Shown: positions 26,061 to 35,988, numbered from the stretch's first letter. The stretch is 64,000 bases of DNA from Prevotella sp. (GCA_017617615.1 JAFZVV010000011.1:310001-374000), one strand, 5' to 3'. Numbers and translations are program-made. The notes: a model not told the origin generated them from the letters alone.

Positions 26061-26070
26061 TATAGCGTCT

Positions 26071-26844
26071 TCACATCACCATGGTGCCCTTGGTGCCGTC
26101 GATGGCATCGGCGCGGGTGATGACCACTTTCTGCACACCCTGGCCTACAGCGGCTAAGGCATTCTCTATCTTGGGTATCATGCCACCGCTGATGGTGCCG
26201 TCGGCCACGAGGGTCTGGAAACTGTCGTGGGTGATGGTGGGGATGACCTGTGCCGTAGTTCCCGTGCCGTCCATCACGCCAGGCTGTTCGAAGGCATAGA
26301 CGAGTGTCACGTCGTAGAATGGCGCGAGGGCGATAGCCACCGTCGAGGCGATGGTGTCGGCATTGGTGTTGAGGAGTTGTCCGTGGCCGTCGTGGGTGAG
26401 GGGAGCCATGACTGGCGTGATGCCCATATCGATGAGGTGGTGGAGGGCAGCACCGTCGGCGCTGTCGATGTCGCCCACGAAACCGAAGTCGATGCCGTCG
26501 CGCAGCGGTCTGCGGTGTGAGCGGATGGCGTTGATGTCGGCTCCTGTCAGGCCGAGGGCGTTCACCCCATGTGCCTGCAGCTGTGCCACGAGGTTTTTGT
26601 TCACCATTCCGCCATATACCATCGTCACCACCTCGAGCATCTTGCTGTCGGTGATGCGTCGTCCACCCACCATCTTGCTCTCGATGCCCAAAGAGGCAGC
26701 GACCTTCGTGGCACGTCGTCCACCACCATGCACGAGCACCTTCTTCCCTGGAATGGCAGAGAAGTTTTTCAAGAGGTCGTGCAGCTGGGCCTCGTCTTCT
26801 ACCACGGCACCGCCGACTTTCACGATAATAAGAGGTTGTTTCAT
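26071..26844 (-). CDS. argB: acetylglutamate kinase
   Basis: 257 aa from ATG 26844 (MKQPLIIVKVGGAVV); the 35 upstream in-frame codons are repeat sequence and were rejected. Amino-acid-kinase fold: VKVGGAVVEDE (~8-18) and VHGGGRRATKVAASLG (~38-53) bind ATP and substrate. It phosphorylates N-acetylglutamate (or N-succinylglutamate, which Bacteroidota may use) in arginine synthesis. The gene follows speA, which consumes arginine, on the same strand. A ~110-bp inverted repeat pair brackets it. Confidence 0.95.
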   Translation of the reverse strand: MKQPLIIVKVGGAVVEDEAQLHDLLKNFSAIPGKKVLVHGGGRRATKVAASLGIESKMVGGRRITDSKMLEVVTMVYGGMVNKNLVAQLQAHGVNALGLTGADINAIRSHRRPLRDGIDFGFVGDIDSADGAALHHLIDMGITPVMAPLTHDGHGQLLNTNADTIASTVAIALAPFYDVTLVYAFEQPGVMDGTGTTAQVIPTITHDSFQTLVADGTISGGMIPKIENALAAVGQGVQKVVITRADAIDGTKGTMVM

Positions 26845-26897
26845 CGTTTTATTTATTTTACACAAAGGCACGTATATATTCAGCGAATGGGCGTTCG

Positions 26898-27008
26898 GGG
26901 CGTTCGGGCGGATTTGCAATCCGTCCCGACTGAATATAAGCATTTTCAATGCGCTTTTTCGGATTAAAAATCCTGATATTCACTGCGTCGGGATTAAATC
27001 CCGAAGAA
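26898..27008 (+). repeat. palindrome-rich dispersed repeat, copy B (right of argB)
   Basis: Contains GGATTTGCAATCC, GCATTTTCAATGC and GGGATTAAATCCC as separate palindromes whose arms are kept while loops differ from copy A. The remaining gap to speA (27009-27080) is AT-rich with CAATTTTCAAT repeats. Confidence 0.85.
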
Positions 27009-27080
27009 CATTAGGAGTGCCATTCGGGTGAGCAACTTCGACCGAAGGCCAATTTTCAATCTTCAATTTTCAATCTCCCA

Positions 27081-28973
27081 TCACTCGAGATAGGTATATC
27101 CGTAGAGTCCTGAGCGGTAGTTGGAGAGGAACTCCTTGCCTTCCTCGAGCGAGATTTTCCCTTGTTTCACGCTCTTCGTTACCCATATCTCCAGTTGACG
27201 CACCAGTTTTCTGGGGTTATACTGCACGTATGCCAGCACCTCCTCCACCGTCTCGCCGTCGATAATCTGGTCGATGTGGTAGGTACCGTCTTTCACCGAG
27301 ATATGCACGGCGTTGGTATCTCCGAAGAGGTTATGCATGTCACCGAGGATTTCCTGGTATGCCCCTACGAGGAACACACCCAAGTAATAAGGCTCGTTGC
27401 GTCGCAGCGCGTGCACGGGTAGGATATGCGAGACATGGCGGTTGGTCACGAAGTTGGCTATCTTGCCGTCGCTGTCACAGGTGATGTCCTGCAGGGTGGC
27501 GCTGCGTGTGGGCCGCTCGTTGAGGCGCTGTATGGGCACGATGGGGAAGAGCTGGTCGATGGCCCAGGAGTCGGGCAACGACTGGAAGAGGGAGAAATTG
27601 CAGAAATACTTGTCGGCGAGGAGTTTGTCGAGCCGGCGCAGTTCCTCGGGCACGTGTTTCAGGTTCTTCGTGAGACTGTTGATTTCATGGGTGACGCTCC
27701 AGTACATACTCTCTACCTCGGCGCGTGTCTTCAGGTCGATGATGCCATGGTTGAAAAGGTCGAGAGCCTCTTCACGTATCTGCTCCGCGTCGTGCCAGTC
27801 TTCGAGCATCGTGCGCGGGTTGAGGTTGTCCCATATCTCGTAGAGGTCTTTCACCAACTGGTGGGCGTTCTCCCCTGGTTCGAAGTCCTCGCTCATCTCG
27901 GGCAGCGATGCCGTCTCGAGCACGTCGATGACGAGCACGGAGTGGTGTGCCGAGAGCGACCGTCCGCTCTCCGTGATGAGGTTGGGGTGCTGTATGCCGT
28001 TCTTGTTCGACGCGTCGACGAAGGTGTAGATACAGTCGTTCACATACTCCTGGATGGAGTAGTTCACCGAACTCTCGCTGCTGGGCGAGCGGGTGCCGTC
28101 ATAGTCGACGCCCAGTCCACCGCCACAGTCCACGAAGTCGACGTTGTAGCCCATCTTATGGAGTTGGATATAGAACTGCGAAGCCTCACGCAGGGCTGCC
28201 TGTATGCGGCGAATCTTCGTAATCTGCGAACCGATATGGAAGTGGATGAGCCGGAGGCAGTCGTGCATGCCTTTCTTGTCGAGGATGGCGAGGGCTTCGA
28301 GGAGCTCGCTGCTGGTAAGGCCGAACTTACTGGCATCACCGCCGCTCTCCTCCCATTTTCCCGACCCCGACGAGGCGAGTTTGATGCGGATGCCGAGGTT
28401 GGGCTTCACGTTGAGTTTCTTCGCGGCACGCGCGATGATTTCCAGTTCGTTGAGTTTTTCCACGACGATGAAGATGCGCTTGCCCATCTTCTGCGCGAGA
28501 AGGGCGAGTTCGATATAACTCTGGTCCTTGTAGCCGTTGCAGATAATGAGCGAGTCGCTCTGGCACTGCACGGCAATGACGGCATGCAGTTCGGGTTTCG
28601 AGCCTGCCTCGAGTCCGAGGTTGAACTTCTTTCCGTGCGAGATGATTTCCTCTACCACGGGTTGCATCTGGTTCACCTTGATGGGGTAGATGACGAAGTT
28701 CTCGCCCTTGTAGTCGTATTCCTTCGCTGCCTTGGCGAAACAACTGGCAGTCTTCTCGATACGGTTGTCGAGAATGTCGGGGAAGCGCAGTAGCACGGGT
28801 GGCGTGACATCGCGCAGTGCCAGCTCGTCCATCACTTCGCGCAGGTCGATCTGTGTCTCGTCCTTACAGGGAGCCACATACACGTTGCCTTTGTCGTTGA
28901 CACTGAAATAGTTGATTCCCCATCCGTTGATGTTGTACAGTTCCTTGGAATCTTCAATCGTCCATTTTTTCAT
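27081..28973 (-). CDS. speA: biosynthetic arginine decarboxylase
   Basis: 630 aa, the normal length of SpeA. Fold III PLP enzyme: the PLP Lys is in YPIKVNQMQPVVEE (~95-108), followed by GLEAGSKPEL; the glycine-rich phosphate loop is FVDCGGGLGVDYDG (~290), and the conserved His is in HFHIGSQ. The enzyme decarboxylates arginine to agmatine, the first step to putrescine and spermidine, in the cytoplasm. It sits between aroK (24 bp upstream) and argB. Confidence 0.96.
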   Translation of the reverse strand: MKKWTIEDSKELYNINGWGINYFSVNDKGNVYVAPCKDETQIDLREVMDELALRDVTPPVLLRFPDILDNRIEKTASCFAKAAKEYDYKGENFVIYPIKVNQMQPVVEEIISHGKKFNLGLEAGSKPELHAVIAVQCQSDSLIICNGYKDQSYIELALLAQKMGKRIFIVVEKLNELEIIARAAKKLNVKPNLGIRIKLASSGSGKWEESGGDASKFGLTSSELLEALAILDKKGMHDCLRLIHFHIGSQITKIRRIQAALREASQFYIQLHKMGYNVDFVDCGGGLGVDYDGTRSPSSESSVNYSIQEYVNDCIYTFVDASNKNGIQHPNLITESGRSLSAHHSVLVIDVLETASLPEMSEDFEPGENAHQLVKDLYEIWDNLNPRTMLEDWHDAEQIREEALDLFNHGIIDLKTRAEVESMYWSVTHEINSLTKNLKHVPEELRRLDKLLADKYFCNFSLFQSLPDSWAIDQLFPIVPIQRLNERPTRSATLQDITCDSDGKIANFVTNRHVSHILPVHALRRNEPYYLGVFLVGAYQEILGDMHNLFGDTNAVHISVKDGTYHIDQIIDGETVEEVLAYVQYNPRKLVRQLEIWVTKSVKQGKISLEEGKEFLSNYRSGLYGYTYLE

Positions 28974-28997
28974 TCTTTCCGGCGTTGTTGGGTATGG

Positions 28998-29525
28998 TTA
29001 CAGGTGCAGTGCCTCACGGATGCGCTGCACCGAGACGTTAATTTTCTCGTAGCTGTCGAGTAGGTTCACGTCGAGCGTATGGCGTGCCTTGTTGTAGAAA
29101 GGCTCGCGATACGCCAGCTGCGTGTTGATGAAGGCGAGGGTCTCCTCGGGGGTCTTGTCACGCAACAGGGGCCTGATGGTCTTCCCCATCTGCAGGTGTT
29201 TATACAGCACCTCGGGGGTGGCCTTCAGGTAGACGGTCTCTCCCTGTGCGTTAAGATACTCCATATTGTCGAAGAAACAGGGTGTACCGCCACCGCAACT
29301 GATGATGACGTCTTCAAACTCCGCCACCTCATGCAGCATGTTGCGCTCCACCTGCCTGAAGCCCTCCTCTCCCCGCTCGGCGAAAATCTGTGCCACGGTC
29401 TTTCGCATACGGCTCTCGATATACCAGTCGAGGTCGTAGAAGGGCAGTTGCAGGGTGCGTGCAAGGGCTTTCCCCACGGTGGTCTTCCCGGCACCCATGT
29501 ATCCGATGATGATGACTCTCACCAT
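28998..29525 (-). CDS. aroK: shikimate kinase
   Basis: 175 aa. P-loop GYMGAGKTTVGKAL (~8-21), the shikimate-binding DLDWYIE (~32-38), RNMLHE and the second glycine stretch CGGGTPCF (~77-84). It phosphorylates shikimate with ATP in the chorismate pathway. The start lies 3 bp behind the topA stop, so it is surely co-transcribed and probably translationally coupled. Confidence 0.95.
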   Translation of the reverse strand: MVRVIIIGYMGAGKTTVGKALARTLQLPFYDLDWYIESRMRKTVAQIFAERGEEGFRQVERNMLHEVAEFEDVIISCGGGTPCFFDNMEYLNAQGETVYLKATPEVLYKHLQMGKTIRPLLRDKTPEETLAFINTQLAYREPFYNKARHTLDVNLLDSYEKINVSVQRIREALHL

Positions 29526-29528
29526 GGG

Positions 29529-31865
29529 TCACTTCTTCTTTTTCGCAGTGGTGGCGTTCACCACTTTCACGCACTCCTCGTAGGAGAGCTGTCCTGCCTT
29601 GGCCTGCATGGCCTTCGGCATGCGGTAGTTGGTGCCGTCGTAGCAGATATACGGACCGTAGCGGCCGTTCATCACCTCCATCTTCGGGTCTTCGTCGAAC
29701 TGCTGCAGGTGTCGCTGTGCCTCCTGCTGGCGTTTCTCGCCAATGAGTTCCACGGCCCTGTCGAGAGTGATGGTGAGCGGGTTCTCGCCCTTGGGCAGCG
29801 ACACGTATTTCTTGTCGTGGAGGATATACGGACCGAAGCGACCGGTGCCTATCGTCACGTCCATGTCTTCGTATTTCCCGAGGTTGCGTGGCAACTTGAA
29901 CAGCTCGAGAGCCTCGTCCAGGGTGATGGTCTCCATGCTCTTGTCGGAAGGCAGTTGGGCGAAGAGGGGCTTGTCCTTGTCGTCGGCGGTACCCACCTGT
30001 ACGATGGGGCCGTAGCGGCCAATCTTCACGAAGACGGGGCGCCCTGTCGTGGGGTGCTTGCCCAGTTCGCGCTCACCGGCCTTGTGCTCGGCACGGATGT
30101 TCATCGTGCGCTCCACCACGGGTTCGAAGCCCTTGTAGAACTTCTTGATCATCGTCGACCACTTCGCCTTTCCCTCAGCAATCTTGTCGAACTGCTTCTC
30201 TACGTTGGCGGTGAAGCCATAGTCCATGATATCGGGGAAGAACTTCATCAGGAAGTCGTTCACCACGATGCCGATGTCGGAGGGAAGGAGTTTGCCTTTC
30301 TCGTTGCCCACGAGTTCTTTCTTCGTCGACGTGCTTACCTTGTTGCCCTGAAGGGTGTCGATGGTATAGTCGCGGTTGACACCTTTCTTGTCACCCTTCT
30401 GCACATACTCGCGCTGCTGGATGGTACTGATGGTGGGAGCGTAGGTAGAAGGACGGCCGATGCCCAGTTCCTCGAGTTTGTGCACGAGACTGGCCTCGGT
30501 ATAGCGGATGGGACCCACGGTGAAGCGCTCGGTGGCGGTGATGGTGGAGCGGTCCAGCTTGTCACCCTGGTGCAGTGGCGGTATGACGTGCAACTCGTCG
30601 TCGTGCTGTTCGTCGTCGTCGGTCGACTCACGGTAGGCTTTCAGGAAACCGTCGAAGGTCACCACCTCTCCGGTAGCCACGAACATCTCTTCGTTGTTGA
30701 CGACGTTCTCACTTCTACTGGCGGGATGGATAAGGATATTCACGGTGGTCTTCTCTATCTGTGCATCGGCCATCTGCGAGGCGGCGGTGCGCTTCCATAT
30801 CAGTTCATAGAGGCGGCGCTCCTGGGCATTGCCGTTAATCTCGGTATTGCTCATATAGGTGGGGCGGATGGCCTCATGGGCCTCTTGCGCACCCTTTGCA
30901 CTGGTCTTGTAGTTGCGTGGCTTGCTGTATTCCTTGCCATAGAGACGGACAATCTCTTCCTTGCTGTCGTTGATGCAGAGCGAGGAGAGGTTCACCGAGT
31001 CGGTACGCATATAGGTGATGAGTCCGTTCTCATAGAGGTGCTGGGCCACCATCATCGTCTGCGACACGGTGAAGCCAAGCTTGCGCGAGGCCTCCTGCTG
31101 CAGGGTGGAGGTGGTGAAAGGAGGTGCCGGCGTACGGCGGAGGGGTTTCTTTGTCACGGCATCCACGGTGAAGGTGGCGTCCTTGCACCGCTCGAGGAAA
31201 GCGAGGGCCTCGTCGTGGCTCTTGAAACGAGTAGAGAGCTCGGCACGCACCACGGCTTTCTCATCGCCGGGGATGGTGAAGAGGGCGTTCACACGGTAGA
31301 AGGGCTCGCTCTCGAAGGCCTGTATCTCACGCTCGCGCTCCACGATGAGGCGCACGGCGACACTCTGCACGCGTCCGGCGGAGAGGGCGGGCTTTACCTT
31401 GCGCCACAGCACCGGTGAGAGGCGGAAACCTACAAGCCTGTCGAGCACGCGGCGTGCCTGCTGGGCGTTGACGAGGTTCATATCGAGATGGCGGGGATGC
31501 TCTATGGCATCGAGGATGGCGGGTTTGGTAATCTCATGAAACACAATGCGGCTGGTCTTCGCCTCATCAAGTCCGAGCACCTCGCAGAGATGCCATGAAA
31601 TAGCTTCTCCCTCGCGGTCTTCATCCGACGCGAGCCATATCTTCTTGGCTTTGCTGGCATTGGTCTTCAACTCGTTCACCAGCTTCTCTTTCTCTTCCGG
31701 GATTTCATAGTCGGGTTCGAGGGTATCGAGGTCGATGCTGATTTCTTTCTTCTTCAGGTCGCGGATATGCCCGTAACTCGACATCACTTTGAAGTCCTTG
31801 CCAAGGAATTTTTCTATGGTCTTGGCCTTGGCGGGACTCTCTACAATCACTAAGTTGTCTTGCAT
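29529..31865 (-). CDS. topA: DNA topoisomerase I
   Basis: 778 aa. The Toprim domain begins LVIVESPAKAKTIEKFLG with catalytic Glu in VESPAK and the acidic triad in ASDEDREGEAI (~79-89). The active-site Tyr is in GLITYMRTDSVNLS (~288-301). The C-terminal part carries three repeated GRYGP/GRFGPYI segments (toprim-Crpt repeats) and a Lys-rich end instead of zinc fingers, as is usual in Bacteroidota. It relaxes negative supercoils by cutting one strand. Heads the topA-aroK-speA-argB group. Confidence 0.96.
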   Translation of the reverse strand: MQDNLVIVESPAKAKTIEKFLGKDFKVMSSYGHIRDLKKKEISIDLDTLEPDYEIPEEKEKLVNELKTNASKAKKIWLASDEDREGEAISWHLCEVLGLDEAKTSRIVFHEITKPAILDAIEHPRHLDMNLVNAQQARRVLDRLVGFRLSPVLWRKVKPALSAGRVQSVAVRLIVEREREIQAFESEPFYRVNALFTIPGDEKAVVRAELSTRFKSHDEALAFLERCKDATFTVDAVTKKPLRRTPAPPFTTSTLQQEASRKLGFTVSQTMMVAQHLYENGLITYMRTDSVNLSSLCINDSKEEIVRLYGKEYSKPRNYKTSAKGAQEAHEAIRPTYMSNTEINGNAQERRLYELIWKRTAASQMADAQIEKTTVNILIHPASRSENVVNNEEMFVATGEVVTFDGFLKAYRESTDDDEQHDDELHVIPPLHQGDKLDRSTITATERFTVGPIRYTEASLVHKLEELGIGRPSTYAPTISTIQQREYVQKGDKKGVNRDYTIDTLQGNKVSTSTKKELVGNEKGKLLPSDIGIVVNDFLMKFFPDIMDYGFTANVEKQFDKIAEGKAKWSTMIKKFYKGFEPVVERTMNIRAEHKAGERELGKHPTTGRPVFVKIGRYGPIVQVGTADDKDKPLFAQLPSDKSMETITLDEALELFKLPRNLGKYEDMDVTIGTGRFGPYILHDKKYVSLPKGENPLTITLDRAVELIGEKRQQEAQRHLQQFDEDPKMEVMNGRYGPYICYDGTNYRMPKAMQAKAGQLSYEECVKVVNATTAKKKK

Positions 31866-31940
31866 CTTTTCAGTCAGAATAAAATTTGATTCACGTTTCG
31901 CATTCGCTCAACATGTTTGGAAAAAAGAGGGGTTAAAGAG

Positions 31941-31969
31941 ACAATAGTATGCCCAAAGGTATCTATTGT
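31941..31969 (-). promoter_or_regulatory. inverted repeat over a TACCTTTG box upstream of topA
   Basis: ACAATAG (31941-31947) and CTATTGT (31963-31969) flank a minus-strand TACCTTTG (31954-31961). The box fits a promoter -7 element ~89 bp before topA; no -33 TTTG was found. The arms could be an operator. Confidence 0.4.
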
Positions 31970-32114
31970 TATAGACTTCTTTTTCTTCTTCAACGCTTTC
32001 CCTCATTCGTCCTTTTTTCCGAATGTTGAGTGATTTGAGCCGCAAAAGTAAGCAAATCTTTAGTGATATACCTTATTATATGGATAATTTTTTGATTTTT
32101 TAAGAAATGGAGAA

Positions 32115-32147
32115 GATTTGAGGTTTGAGGTTTGAGATTTGAGATTT
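32115..32147 (+). repeat. 7-bp tandem array (TTTGAGG/TTTGAGA)
   Basis: Four to five units between the zinc-ribbon gene and the topA leader. Apart from this and the topA promoter region, the 325-bp gap 31866-32190 contains only AT-rich sequence. Confidence 0.7.
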
Positions 32148-32190
32148 AAAGGCTGGGTAGTAGGACAGGCGTCCCTTCGTTTCAAAAAAA

Positions 32191-32904
32191 TCAATACGTA
32201 GAAGCCGAGAAATTCATCGTGAGATTGCGATTGGTGCATTTGTATTTCCCGGAGTAAGTAGCCTGGTTGAATCGGCCGGTGAAATAATACCCTGTCGGCG
32301 CACCATTCTTGTATTCCGTGAGCCGCATGGTGCCGTTGGCATCGATGGTGCCCGAGAGCCTCACATAGACGTTCTCTCCATTATATACGATATACTGTCC
32401 CGAAGCACGGTTGCCATTCACATGGATTTCCATGTCGATGTAATAGTTTTGTTTGTGCATGATGGCGCCATTGAGCCGGTAAGTGCCGTTGGCCACTTTG
32501 TTCCTTACCACAGGGGGCGCAACGGCGGCAGGTGCCTCTCGCTCAACGGGCACAGGTGCAGCGACAGGAACTTCTTCGGCGACCTCTACGGCATCCTCAG
32601 CAGCAATTTCCGGGATGGCGGCCTCTGTTTCGTCGGCTACAGGGGGATTCGAGGGCATGACAAGTTCTTCCTGGGGTTCTTCCTTAGCTTGGAACATCTC
32701 TTTTATCTTGTCGCCCCACAACAGCCATGCCAGCACACCGACAATCAGTGCCAGCAACAGGATGATGATGACCAGAAGTACGTTGTTGTTACTGTTGTTT
32801 TGGGGTTGGGGTGGTCTTACCGTAATGGGGTTACCACAGTAAGGACAATACGGTGTGTTGTCGGCCACGAAATTACCACATTTGTTGCATCTAATTGCGT
32901 TCAT
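32191..32904 (-). CDS. zinc-ribbon membrane protein
   Basis: 237 aa. The N terminus is a zinc ribbon with two CxxC pairs (RCNKCG at 5-10, PYCPYCG at 18-24). One membrane helix follows (~43-63, LLVIIILLLALIVGVLAWLLW), then an acidic, Pro/Val/Ala-rich linker (~70-130) and a C-terminal beta domain (~135-237) with repeated strands such as NGTYRLNGAIMHK and NRASGQYIVYNG. The ribbon side is probably cytoplasmic and the beta domain periplasmic. The family is common in Bacteroidota, with no known role. Confidence 0.8.
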   Translation of the reverse strand: MNAIRCNKCGNFVADNTPYCPYCGNPITVRPPQPQNNSNNNVLLVIIILLLALIVGVLAWLLWGDKIKEMFQAKEEPQEELVMPSNPPVADETEAAIPEIAAEDAVEVAEEVPVAAPVPVEREAPAAVAPPVVRNKVANGTYRLNGAIMHKQNYYIDMEIHVNGNRASGQYIVYNGENVYVRLSGTIDANGTMRLTEYKNGAPTGYYFTGRFNQATYSGKYKCTNRNLTMNFSASTY

Positions 32905-33078
32905 AGTTTGAAGAGATGTAAAGGTTTCTGCAAAACTACCATTTTCCTTTCATACCGCAAAGGATTAGGGGAAAGATTATTGCTCACTACGCCAGAAATC
33001 CATCCACCATACCGACCTTGACATGATTGGTTCGTGGAATAGTGGACATGGGGTACCAGGCACCCTCGAAAGGACTCC

Positions 33079-35967
33079 TCAATACGGCGAGATGTTGTTC
33101 AGTTCCTCGAGCTGAAGTTCCTTGATGGGTTGCTGGAGCAGCTGTAGCAGGTCCTTGGCACGGTATTGCTGGGTTGGACGGAAGTGCTTGGAACGCATAT
33201 ACCGGAGCAGCGACACATAGAACTGCCGTCCCTCCACGCGCTGGGCGGCACGCTCGAGGTCGCTCATGCATACCAAGAGCCGTCCCTTGCCCACGGCAAA
33301 CTCAAAGACCAGTCCGAGGCGGTGGTTGCGCTCGATATTGTCGATGACCTGAACGATGGGACGGTAGTCGGCAGGCAGGTTGTCGAGAATCATCGGCGAA
33401 CTTGCCTTCACCACAGGGAACCACTGCCAGTTGGTGTGCATCTCGGTGGGGAAGTTGGTGAAGACGGGATGCTGCGGGTCGGTGAGGATGCCCAGGGTGC
33501 CCGGCGACACCGGACGGTGGTTGTTCTCGCTGATGGTCTTGAACATTCGGTAGTTCCAGTAGTCGGTCTGGAAGAGTCCACCCACCACCTGTTCACGATA
33601 CTGTGTGGTATCGGGCATCCACAGCACGCGGGCACCACGTTCCAGTTTCTTCATCACCTTCGCGTCCATCTCGCGTGTCACGATGATGCCTTTCTTGAGT
33701 TTGTTGAGGTTTTCATCGTGTGGATATACCCATATCGCGTAACTGTTTTCGAAGTCGGTGCCCGTAGAGGCATTGAGGGTGGCCAGGAGCGACAGCGTGA
33801 GGCGCTTCGGACTGTCGATGCCCTTGAAGTCGATGGTGAAATCGCCCACGTCTACCAGTCCGTGGCATGTCTCCGGGATGTCGAAGACACCGTCGCGCAA
33901 CACCTTGCCCCGCTCGTCGCAGAGCGTCCATTCCATCTTCCCCATCAGGTACTTCGTATCCCCCTCTCCCGAACTGTAGTTGAAAAGTTTCAGGTGTCCC
34001 TGCATCGTCTCGTCGGCAGCATAGCAGAACCGTTCCGTCTCGAGCAGCGGCACCACCTCGTTGCAAAATGAGCGCCACCGTTCCTTGCCTTTCGACTCAC
34101 GCATGAATGCCTTCTCCTGCATGAACGCATCGAGCACCCCCACGTAGGCACTACCCTGTCCGGGGTAGTCTTGCAGGTCGAGGAGTTGGAAGCCTGCCAT
34201 GTTGGGCGTGCGCATGTCCATCTCCACATCGGCCTTGTAGAGTTCCAGGCTCCACAGTCCCGAGGCACGGTGGAAGTCTTTCGCCTGGTCTGCCATTCCT
34301 ACCAGTGCCAGACGCTTGTAGAACACCTGCATGTTGTAGGGATAGAGCACGCCCGTATAGCGGCGTATCTCGTCGAAGTCGGGATAGGTCTGAAACTGTG
34401 CCGTCTCGTGGCTGATGACGGGCACCGCCGACCGTGCGCATGCCTGCGAGAAATTGATGGTGGTGCCTGGCGCGAAATGGTTGATGATGCCCCCGTCGTA
34501 GGTGTCGGCGAAGGCGAACGAGCCGCGGGTGTGCGTATCAAACTTCCCCCATTCCTCTCCCCCTACCCTACAGGTAGTGAAATAGTCCATGCCCGGCTTC
34601 ACCCCTTGATATCCCAGGTAGTAGTTCGACCCGAAGGTGAAGAGTTTCCTGGGAGCCATCTTCCTGAAGTCGTCTACAAACTCCGCCATCTTCTCTATCG
34701 AACCCCACAGTTCATTGCCCAGGGCGAACATCACGAACGAGGGATGATGGCCGTAGGTGCGCATGATATGCTCACCCTCCTTGTGGAGAAACGCCATGAG
34801 CCGCTGGTCGTCTTTGTTGAAGTCGCCCCAGAACGGCAACTCCGGCTGCAGGTAGATGCCCAGTTGGTCGGCAGCCTCGAAAGCCGCCTCGGGCGGGCAC
34901 CATGAGTGGAAACGGATATGGTTGATGCCATAGGCGCGGTTCGTGGAGAGATACTCCCTCCATTCCTGGGTGGTCATCGGCACATGTGCCTGGAGGGGGA
35001 ACACGCAGGCATCGTGCTTGCCACGGAGGAACACCTCCTTGCCGTTGGCCTGGAAATGGTGGTCGTCGACACGGAAGTCGATGAAGCCGAAAATGGTGGA
35101 GAGCGCATCGCTGTCGTCTACCGTCACCTCCAGGGAATAGCGTGCCGTGGGATGGTGCTCGTCCCACAAATGCGCGTCGTTCATGTCGAAGACGAGATGA
35201 TAGCGGCCGTCGGCAGCAGGCACGGCACTCTTACCTGTCCAGTAGTCGCGCGTGAAGATGGCGCCTAATTCGTGAAGCGGTGCCACGTCCACCCTCAAGT
35301 GGGTGTTCTTCCCCTTCTGGGGAGAGAGGGTCACCACCACCTCCACCCGCCTCGACAACGCGTCGGCCGACACCTCCAGGGCGGTGATGCCCTGCGGTGG
35401 TGCCGCCTCTACATACATCTCGCCGATGATGCCGTTCCAGTTGGTCTGCGTGTCTTCGGTATAGGCATGCGAGTTGCTGAGCAACTGCGGCGGCACCGTC
35501 TCGCCGTTGTCTACCATCAGCGTGATGGTATGCCGTCCTGGGGTGAGTGCCTGTGAGAGGTCATAGCGTTGTGGCGTGGAGATATCATCGCTCTCTCCCA
35601 CCCTCACACCGTCGACGTACGCCACCGAGGGCTTGGTGCGTTCGAGCACCATCGTCAGCCGTCGACCTTCCCATGTCAGCGGGATATCCACCTCACGGCT
35701 ATACCATGCCTTGCCCACATAGCTGTGGAGGCGTGTGAGGTGAGTCGTCTCGTTGGTATTCTGCGGAGCAAACCCCTTCTGGTTGGTGTCGGTGGTACCG
35801 GGGAGCGTCACCCGGTCGTTGAGCGCACTGGCAGCCGAGAGGGTGGCATCGGGGTCGAGGGCGAAGCGCCATTCGCCGCTGAGGTCTATCCGTGGCCGGA
35901 ATGGGTTTTCGGCTGCCATCGTGCAGATGGCCACCGACATCAGGATGCAAGTGAGTAGTTTTCTCAT
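33079..35967 (-). CDS. secreted glycoside hydrolase family 2 enzyme (beta-galactosidase-like)
   Basis: 962 aa with a signal peptide (1-19). A sugar-binding jelly roll starts NPFRPRIDLSGEWRFALD (~20-180), an immunoglobulin-like domain follows, then the TIM barrel. The acid/base Glu is in FALGNELWGS (~435-444) and the probable nucleophile Glu is in VISHETAQF. GH2 members release galactose, mannose or glucuronate from glycans; the specificity here is unknown. Export places it in the periplasm. The stop is 174 bp from the zinc-ribbon gene, and the start is 21 bp behind the peptidase gene on the same strand. Confidence 0.88.
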   Translation of the reverse strand: MRKLLTCILMSVAICTMAAENPFRPRIDLSGEWRFALDPDATLSAASALNDRVTLPGTTDTNQKGFAPQNTNETTHLTRLHSYVGKAWYSREVDIPLTWEGRRLTMVLERTKPSVAYVDGVRVGESDDISTPQRYDLSQALTPGRHTITLMVDNGETVPPQLLSNSHAYTEDTQTNWNGIIGEMYVEAAPPQGITALEVSADALSRRVEVVVTLSPQKGKNTHLRVDVAPLHELGAIFTRDYWTGKSAVPAADGRYHLVFDMNDAHLWDEHHPTARYSLEVTVDDSDALSTIFGFIDFRVDDHHFQANGKEVFLRGKHDACVFPLQAHVPMTTQEWREYLSTNRAYGINHIRFHSWCPPEAAFEAADQLGIYLQPELPFWGDFNKDDQRLMAFLHKEGEHIMRTYGHHPSFVMFALGNELWGSIEKMAEFVDDFRKMAPRKLFTFGSNYYLGYQGVKPGMDYFTTCRVGGEEWGKFDTHTRGSFAFADTYDGGIINHFAPGTTINFSQACARSAVPVISHETAQFQTYPDFDEIRRYTGVLYPYNMQVFYKRLALVGMADQAKDFHRASGLWSLELYKADVEMDMRTPNMAGFQLLDLQDYPGQGSAYVGVLDAFMQEKAFMRESKGKERWRSFCNEVVPLLETERFCYAADETMQGHLKLFNYSSGEGDTKYLMGKMEWTLCDERGKVLRDGVFDIPETCHGLVDVGDFTIDFKGIDSPKRLTLSLLATLNASTGTDFENSYAIWVYPHDENLNKLKKGIIVTREMDAKVMKKLERGARVLWMPDTTQYREQVVGGLFQTDYWNYRMFKTISENNHRPVSPGTLGILTDPQHPVFTNFPTEMHTNWQWFPVVKASSPMILDNLPADYRPIVQVIDNIERNHRLGLVFEFAVGKGRLLVCMSDLERAAQRVEGRQFYVSLLRYMRSKHFRPTQQYRAKDLLQLLQQPIKELQLEELNNISPY

Positions 35968-35988
35968 CAGAAGGGGTGTTAGGGGATG

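Noticed and set aside
29079..31418. 779-codon open frame on the plus strand opposite topA
   Set aside because: Shadow of topA: composition follows the antisense codon pattern (His/Val/Leu/Gly rich), no domain, and topA is unmistakable.
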